This document shows positions 56,174 through 64,000 of a stretch of 64,000 bases of DNA, in pieces. Origin of the DNA: Trachythela sp. YZ-2020 (Eukaryota > Cnidaria > Anthozoa > Malacalcyonacea > Clavulariidae); NCBI GenBank assembly GCA_016169945.1, contig JADLSH010000236.1:1846001-1910000 (forward strand). The letters run 5' to 3'. Made by a program: the position numbers and the translations under genes. The notes under the pieces are model-generated. The model ran no database searches. It saw only the letters and a program-made list of their open reading frames with translations, and was not told the origin of the DNA. Positions within the stretch are counted from its first letter, which is position 1; each line of letters begins with the position of its first letter.

Positions 56174-59100
56174 CTGTCTCGATCACTGTTTGTATAGTTG
56201 AAGTTACTTTCTATATAGAAGTGAAGATCAAGTTATTCAGTCAATACGCAGAATAATAAGCAGCCAAAGAATTCTGTCTTGATCACTGTTTGTATAGTTG
56301 ATGTTACTTTCTATATAGAAGTGAAGATTTAGTTATTCAGTCAATACGCAGAATAATAAGCAGCCAAAGAATTCTGTCTTGATCACTGTTTGTATAGTTG
56401 ATGTTACTTTCTATATAGAAGTGAAGATCAAGTTATTCAGTCAGTACGCAGAATAATAAGCAGCCAAAGCATTCTGTCTCGATCACTGTTTGTATAGTTG
56501 ATGTTACTTTCTATATAGAAGTGAAGATCAAGTTATTCAGTCAATACGCAGAATAATAAGCAGCCAAAGAATTCTGTCTCGATCACTGTTTGTATAGTTG
56601 ATGTTACTTTCTATATAGAAGTGAAGATCAAGTTATTCAGTCAGTACGCAGAATAATAAGCAGCCAAAGAATTCTGTCTTGATCACTGTTTGTATAGTTG
56701 ATGTTACTTTCTATATAGAAGTGAAGATCAAGTTATTCAGTCAGTACGCAGAATAATAAGCAGCCAAAGAATTCTGTCTTGATCACTGTTTGTATAGTTG
56801 ATGTTACTTTCTATATAGAAGTGAAGATCAAGTTATTCAGTCAATACGCAGAATAATAAGCAGCCAAAGAATTCTGTCTTGATCACTGTTTGTATAGTTG
56901 ATGTTACTTTCTATATAGAAGTGAAGATCAAGTTATTCAGTCAGTACGCAGAATAATAAGCAGCCAAAGAATTCTGTCTTGATCACTGTTTGTATACTTG
57001 ATGTTACTTTCTATATAGAAGTGAAGATTTAGTTATTCAGTCAATACGCAGAATAATAAGCAGCCAAAGAATCCTGTCTCGATCACTGTTTGTATAGTTG
57101 ATGTTGCTTTCTATATAGAAGTGAAGATTTAGTTATTCAGTCAATACGCAGAATAATAAGCAGCCAAAGAATTCTGTCTTGATCACTGTTTGTATAGTTG
57201 ATGTTACTTTCTATATAGAAGTGAAGATTTAGTTATTCAGTCAGTACGCAGAATAATAAGCAGCCAAAGAATTCTGTCTCGATCACTGTTTGTATAGTTG
57301 ATGTTACTTTCTATATAGAAGTGAAGATTTAGTTATTCAGTCAATACGCAGAATAATAAGCAGCCAAAGAATTCTGTCTTGATCACTGTTTGTATAGTTG
57401 ATGTTACTTTCTATATAGAAGTGAAGATCAAGTTATTCAGTCAGTACGCAGAATAATAAGCAGCCAAAGAATTCTGTCTTGATCACTGTTTGTATAGTTG
57501 ATGTTACTTTCTATATAGAAGTGAAGATCAAGTTATTCAGTCAGTACGCAGAATAAGCAGCCAAAGAATTCTGTCTTGATCACTGTTTGTATAGTTGATG
57601 TTACTTTCTATATAGAAGTGAAGATTTAGTTATTCAGTCAATACGCAGAATAATAAGCAGCCAAAGAATCCTGTCTCGATCACTGTTTGTATAGTTGATG
57701 TTACTTTCTATATAGAAGTGAAGATTTAGTTATTCAGTCAATACGCAGAATAATAAGCAGCCAAAGAATTCTGTCTTGATCACTGTTTGTATAGTTGATG
57801 TTACTTTCTATATAGAAGTGAAGATTTAGTTATTCAGTCAGTACGCAGAATAATAAGCAGCCAAAGAATTCTGTCTCGATCACTGTTTGTATAGTTGATG
57901 TTACTTTCTATATAGAAGTGAAGATTTAGTTATTCAGTCAATACGCAGAATAATAAGCAGCCAAAGAATTCTGTCTCGATCACTGTTTGTATAGTTGATG
58001 TTACTTTCTATATAGAAGTGAAGATTTAGTTATTCAGTCAGTACGCAGAATAATAAGCAGCCAAAGAATTCTGTCTCGATCACTGTTTGTATAGTTGATG
58101 TTACTTTCTATATAGAAGTGAAGATTTAGTTATTCAGTCAGTACGCAGAATAATAAGCAGCCAAAGCATTCTGTCTCGATCACTGTTTGTATAGTTGATG
58201 TTACTTTCTATATAGAAGTGAAGATCAAGTTATTCAGTCAATACGCAGAATAATAAGCAGCCAAAGAATTCTGTCTTGATCACTGTTTGTATAGTTGATG
58301 TTACTTTCTATATAGAAGTGAAGATCAAGTTATTCAGTCAATACGCAGAATAATAAGCAGCCAAAGCATTCTGTCTTGATCACTGTTTGTATAGTTGATG
58401 TTACTTTCTATATAGAAGTGAAGATCAAGTTATTCAGTCAATACGCAGAATAATAAGCAGCCAAAGAATTCTGTCTTGATCACTGTTTGTATAGTTGATG
58501 TTACTTTTTATATAAGTGAAGATCAAGTTATTCAGTCAATACGCAGAATAATAAGCAGCCAAAGAATTCTGTCTTGATCACTGTTTGTATAGTTGATGTT
58601 ACTTTCTATATAGAAGTGAAGATTTAGTTATTCAGTCAATACGCAGAATAATAAGCAGCCAAAGAATTCTGTCTTGATCACTGTTTGTATAGTTGATGTT
58701 ACTTTCTATATAGAAGTGAAGATTTAGTTATTCAGTCAGTACGCAGAATAATAAGCAGCCAAAGAATTCTGTCTTGATCACTGTTTGTATAGTTGATGTT
58801 ACTTTCTATATAGAAGTGAAGATCAAGTTATTCAGTCAGTACGCAGAATAATAAGCAGCCAAAGAATTCTGTCTTGATCACTGTTTGTATAGTTGATGTT
58901 ACTTTCTATATAGAAGTGAAGATCAAGTTATTCAGTCAATACGCAGAATAATAAGCAGCCAAAGAATTCTGTCTTGATCACTGTTTGTATAGTTGATGTT
59001 ACTTTCTATATAGAAGTGAAGATCAAGTTATTCAGTCAATACGCAGAATAATAAGCAGCCAAAGAATTCTGTCTTGATCACTGTTTGTATAGTTGATGTT

Positions 59101-62100
59101 ACTTTTTATATAGAAGTGAAGATTTAGTTATTCAGTCAGTACGCAGAATAATAAGCAGCCAAAGAATTCTGTCTTGATCACTGTTTGTATAGTTGATGTT
59201 ACTTTCTATATAGAAGTGAAGATTTAGTTATTCAGTCAATACGCAGAATAATAAGCAGCCAAAGCATTCTGTCTTGATCACTGTTTGTATAGTTGATGTT
59301 ACTTTCTATATAGAAGTGAAGATCAAGTTATTCAGTCAATACGCAGAATAATAAGCAGCCAAAGAATTCTGTCTTGATCACTGTTTGTATAGTTGATGTT
59401 ACTTTCTATATAGAAGTGAAGATCAAGTTATTCAGTCAATACGCAGAATAATAAGCAGCCAAAGAATTCTGTCTTGATCACTGTTTGTATAGTTGATGTT
59501 ACTTTCTATATAGAAGTGAAGATCAAGTTATTCAGTCAATACGCAGAATAATAAGCAGCCAAAGAATTCTGTCTTGATCACTGTTTGTATAGTTGATGTT
59601 ACTTTGTATATAGAAGTGAAGATTTAGTTATTCAGTCAGTGCAGAATAATAAGCAGCCAAAGAATTCTGTCTTGATCACTGTTTGTATAGTTGATGTTAC
59701 TTTCTATATAGAAGTGAAGATCAAGTTATTCAGTCAATACGCAGAATAATAAGCAGCCAAAGAATTCTGTCTTGATCACTGTTTGTATAGTTGATGTTAC
59801 TTTCTATATAGAAGTGAAGATCAAGTAATTCAGTCAGTACGCAGAATAATAAGCAGCCAAAGAATTCTGTCTTGATCACTGTTTGTATAGTTGATGTTAC
59901 TTTCTATATAGAAGTGAAGATTTAGTTATTCAGTCAATACGCAGAATAATAAGCAGCCAAAGAATTCTGTCTTGATCACTGTTTGTATAGTTGATGTTAC
60001 TTTCTATATAGAAGTGAAGATCAAGTTATTCAGTCAGTACGCAGAATAATAAGCAGCCAAAGCATTCTGTCTCGATCACTGTTTGTATAGTTGATGTTAC
60101 TTTCTATATAGAAGTGAAGATCAAGTTATTCAGTCAGTACGCAGAATAATAAGCAGCCAAAGCATTCTGTCTTGATCACTGTTTGTATAGTTGATGTTAC
60201 TTTCTATATAGAAGTGAAGATCAAGTTATTCAGTCAATACGCAGAATAATAAGCAGCCAAAGAATTCTGTCTTGATCACTGTTTGTATAGTTGATGTTAC
60301 TTTTTATATAGAAGTGAAGATTTAGTTATTCAGTCAGTACGCAGAATAATAAGCAGCCAAAGAATTCTGTCTTGATCACTGTTTGTATAGTTGATGTTAC
60401 TCTCTATATAGAAGTGAAGATCAAGTTATTCAGTCAATACGCAGAATAATAAGCAGCCAAAGAATTCTGTCTTGATCACAGAGTGTTTGTATAGTTGATG
60501 TTACTTTCTATATAGAAGTGAAGATCAAGTTATTCAGTCAGTACGCAGAATAATAAGTAGCCAAAGCATTCTGTCTTGATCACTGTTTGTATAGTTGATG
60601 TTACTTTCTATATAGAAGTGAAGATCAAGTTATTCAGTCAATACGCAGAATAATAAGCAGCCAAAGCATTCTGTCTTGATCACTGTTTGTATAGTTGATG
60701 TTACTTTCTATATAGAAGTGAAGATTTAGTTATTCAGTCAATACGCAGAATAATAAGCAGCCAAAGCATTCTGTCTTGATCACTGTTTGTATAGTTGATG
60801 TTACTTTCTATATAGAAGTGAAGATTTAGTTATTCAGTCAATACGCAGAATAATAAGCAGCCAAAGAATTCTGTCTTGATCACTGTTTGTATAGTTGATG
60901 TTACTTTCTATATAGAAGTGAAGATCAAGTTATTCAGTCAATACGCAGAATAATAAGCAGCCAAATAATTCTGTCTTGATCACTGTTTGTATAGTTGATG
61001 TTACTTTCTATATAGAAGTGAAGATCAAGTTATTCAGTCAATACGCAGAATAATAAGCAGCCAAAGAATTCTGTCTTGATCACTGTTTGTATAGTTGAAG
61101 TTACTTTCTATATAGAAGTGAAGATTTAGTTATTCAGTCAATACGCAGAATAATAAGCAGCCAAAGAATTCTGTCTCGATCACTGTTTGTATAGTTGAAG
61201 TTACTTTCTATATAGAAGTGAAGATTTAGTTATTCAGTCAATACGCAGAATAATAAGCAGCCAAAGAATTCTGTCTTGATCACTGTTTGTATAGTTGATG
61301 TTACTTTCTATATAGAAGTGAAGATCAAGTTATTCAGTCAATACGCAGAATAATAAGCAGCCAAAGAATTCTGTCTTGATCACTGTTTGTATAGTTGATG
61401 TTACTTTCTATATAGAAGTGAAGATTTAGTTATTCAGTCAATACGCAGAATAATAAGCAGCCAAAGAATTCTGTCTCGATCACTGTTTGTATAGTTGATG
61501 TTACTCTCTATATAGAAGTGAAGATTTAGTTATTCAGTCAGTACGCAGAATAATAAGCAGCCAAAGAATTCTGTCTTGATCACTGTTTGTATAGTTGATG
61601 TTACTTTCTATATAGAAGTGAAGATCAAGTTATTCAGTCAGTACGCATAATAATAAGCAGCCAAAGAATTCTGTCTTGATCACTGTTTGTATAGTTGATG
61701 TTACTTTCTATATAGAAGTGAAGATCAAGTTATTCAGTCAATACGCAGAATAATAAGCAGCCAAAGAATTCTGTCTTGATCACTGTTTGTATAGTTGATG
61801 TTACTTTCTATATAGAAGTGAAGATCAAGTTATTCAATACACAGAATAATAAGCAGCCAAAGCATTCTGTCTCGATCACTGTTTGTATAGTTGATGTTAT
61901 ATACTTTTTATATAGAAGTGAAGATCAAGTTATTCAGTCAATACGCAGAATAATAAGCAGCCAAAGAATTCTGTCTTGATCACTGTTTGTATAGTTGATG
62001 TTACTTTCTATATAGAAGTGAAGATCAAGTTATTCAATACACAGAATAATAAGCAGCCAAAGCATTCTGTCTCGATCACTGTTTGTATAGTTGATGTTAC

Positions 62101-64000
62101 TTTCTATATAGAAGTGAAGATCAAGTTATTCAGTCAATACGCAGAATAATAAGCAGCCAAAGCATTCTGTCTTGATCACTGTTTGTATAGTTGATGTTAC
62201 TTTCTATATAGAAGTGAAGATCAAGTTATTCAGTCAGTACGCAGAATAATAAGCAGCCAAAGAATTCTGTCTTGATCACTGTTTGTATAGTTGATGTTAC
62301 TTTCTATATAGAAGTGAAGATTTAGTTATTCAGTCAGTACGCAGAATAATAAGCAGCCAAAGAATTCTGTCTTGATCACTGTTTGTATAGTTGATGTTAC
62401 TTTCTATATAGAAGTGAAGATCAAGTTATTCAGTCAATACGCAGAATAATAAGCAGCCAAAGAATTCTGTCTTGATCACTGTTTGTATAGTTGATGTTAC
62501 TTTCTATATAGAAGTGAAGATTTAGTTATTCAGTCAATACGCAGAATAATAAGCAGCCAAAGAATCCTGTCTCGATCACTGTTTGTATAGTTGATGTTAC
62601 TTTCTATATAGAAGTGAAGATTTAGTTATTCAGTCAATACGCAGAATAATAAGCAGCCAAAGAATTCTGTCTTGATCACTGTTTGTATAGTTGATGTTAC
62701 TTTCTATATAGAAGTGAAGATTTAGTTATTCAGTCAGTACGCAGAATAATAAGCAGCCAAAGAATTCTGTCTCGATCACTGTTTGTATAGTTGATGTTAC
62801 TTTCTATATAGAAGTGAAGATTTAGTTATTCAGTCAATACGCAGAATAATAAGCAGCCAAAGAATTCTGTCTCGATCACTGTTTGTATAGTTGATGTTAC
62901 TTTCTATATAGAAGTGAAGATTTAGTTATTCAGTCAGTACGCAGAATAATAAGCAGCCAAAGAATTCTGTCTCGATCACTGTTTGTATAGTTGATGTTAC
63001 TTTCTATATAGAAGTGAAGATTTAGTTATTCAGTCAGTACGCAGAATAATAAGCAGCCAAAGCATTCTGTCTCGATCACTGTTTGTATAGTTGATGTTAC
63101 TTTCTATATAGAAGTGAAGATCAAGTTATTCAGTCAATACGCAGAATAATAAGCAGCCAAAGAATTCTGTCTTGATCACTGTTTGTATAGTTGATGTTAC
63201 TTTCTATATAGAAGTGAAGATCAAGTTATTCAGTCAATACGCAGAATAATAAGCAGCCAAAGCATTCTGTCTTGATCACTGTTTGTATAGTTGATGTTAC
63301 TTTCTATATAGAAGTGAAGATCAAGTTATTCAGTCAATACGCAGAATAATAAGCAGCCAAAGAATTCTGTCTTGATCACTGTTTGTATAGTTGATGTTAC
63401 TTTTTATATAGAAGTGAAGATCAAGTTATTCAGTCAATACGCAGAATAATAAGCAGCCAAAGAATTCTGTCTTGATCACTGTTTGTATAGTTGATGTTAC
63501 TTTCTATATAGAAGTGAAGATTTAGTTATTCAGTCAGTACGCAGAATAATAAGCAGCCAAAGAATTCTGTCTTGATCACTGTTTGTATAGTTGATGTTAC
63601 TTTCTATATAGAAGTGAAGATTTAGTTATTCAGTCAATACGCAGAATAATAAGCAGCCAAAGAATTCTGTCTTGATCACTGTTTGTATAGTTGATGTTAC
63701 TTTCTATATAGAAGTGAAGATCAAGTTATTCAGTCAGTACGCAGAATAATAAGCAGCCAAAGAATTCTGTCTTGATCACTGTTTGTATAGTTGATGTTAC
63801 TTTCTATATAGAAGTGAAGATTTAGTTATTCAGTCAATACGCAGAATAATAAGCAGCCAAAGAATTCTGTCTTGATCACTGTTTGTATAGTTGATGTTAC
63901 TTTCTATATAGAAGTGAAGATATAGTTATTCAGTCAATACGCAGAATAATAAGCAGCCAAAGAATTCTGTCTTGATCACTGTTTGTATAGTTGATGTTAC
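56174..64000. repeat. 100-bp satellite array, runs off the right edge
   Basis: About 78 copies of an exactly 100-bp unit, containing GATCACTGTTTGTATAGTTG, ACTTTCTATATAGAAGTGAA and CGCAGAATAATAAGCAGCC. Four dimorphic sites vary between units: GATCAAG/GATTTAG, TCAATA/TCAGTA, AGAATT/AGCATT and TGTCTT/TGTCTC. Its first unit directly adjoins the acceptor of CTR9 exon 56173-56083. The rest of the intron and the N-terminal CTR9 exons must lie beyond 64000. Confidence 0.98.

Noticed and set aside
56174..64000. CRISPR array or bacterial-type direct repeat cluster
   Set aside because: Units are contiguous and 100 bp with no unique spacers, next to a eukaryotic exon. It is a satellite.

Overview
This is a eukaryotic, intron-rich, AT-leaning window from an animal genome. 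Two conserved animal genes can be followed exon by exon with GT-AG introns and unbroken reading phase. The families of short inverted-repeat elements and tRNA-derived SINEs suggest a marine invertebrate, perhaps a cnidarian. That lineage guess is an inference from style and was not tested.

Layout. 1-340: nothing recognised. About 341-3058: a decayed DNA element with long terminal inverted repeats; it carries a P-loop ATPase fragment, a short ORF, an 11-bp minisatellite and a frameshifted C2H2-finger gene. 3062-3372: a decayed non-LTR retrotransposon fragment. 3814-4000: a foldback element. 4230-18848 (+): a complete 27-exon SID1/SIDT-family gene (829 codons plus stop), with transposon and SINE insertions in its introns. 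18849-21874: the tail-to-tail intergenic space, holding nested inverted-repeat elements and a telomere-like repeat between perfect inverted repeats. 21875-56173 (-): 25 exons of CTR9, a Paf1-complex subunit; the N-terminal exons lie beyond the right edge.

The most striking feature is the set of five unrelated tandem arrays in CTR9 introns. Their unit lengths are 35 bp (about 12 kb), 23 bp, 17 bp (higher-order, grown inside a SINE), 44 bp (about 4.7 kb) and 100 bp (over 7.8 kb, running off the window). Together they make up about 26 kb of the 42 kb of CTR9 seen here. The very long apparent ORFs at 29534-41765 are by-products of the 35-bp array, whose + strand lacks stops in every phase; they are not genes.

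The two genes converge and have separate cellular roles: dsRNA/lipid-related membrane transport for SIDT, transcription elongation for CTR9. I see no functional link between them beyond adjacency.
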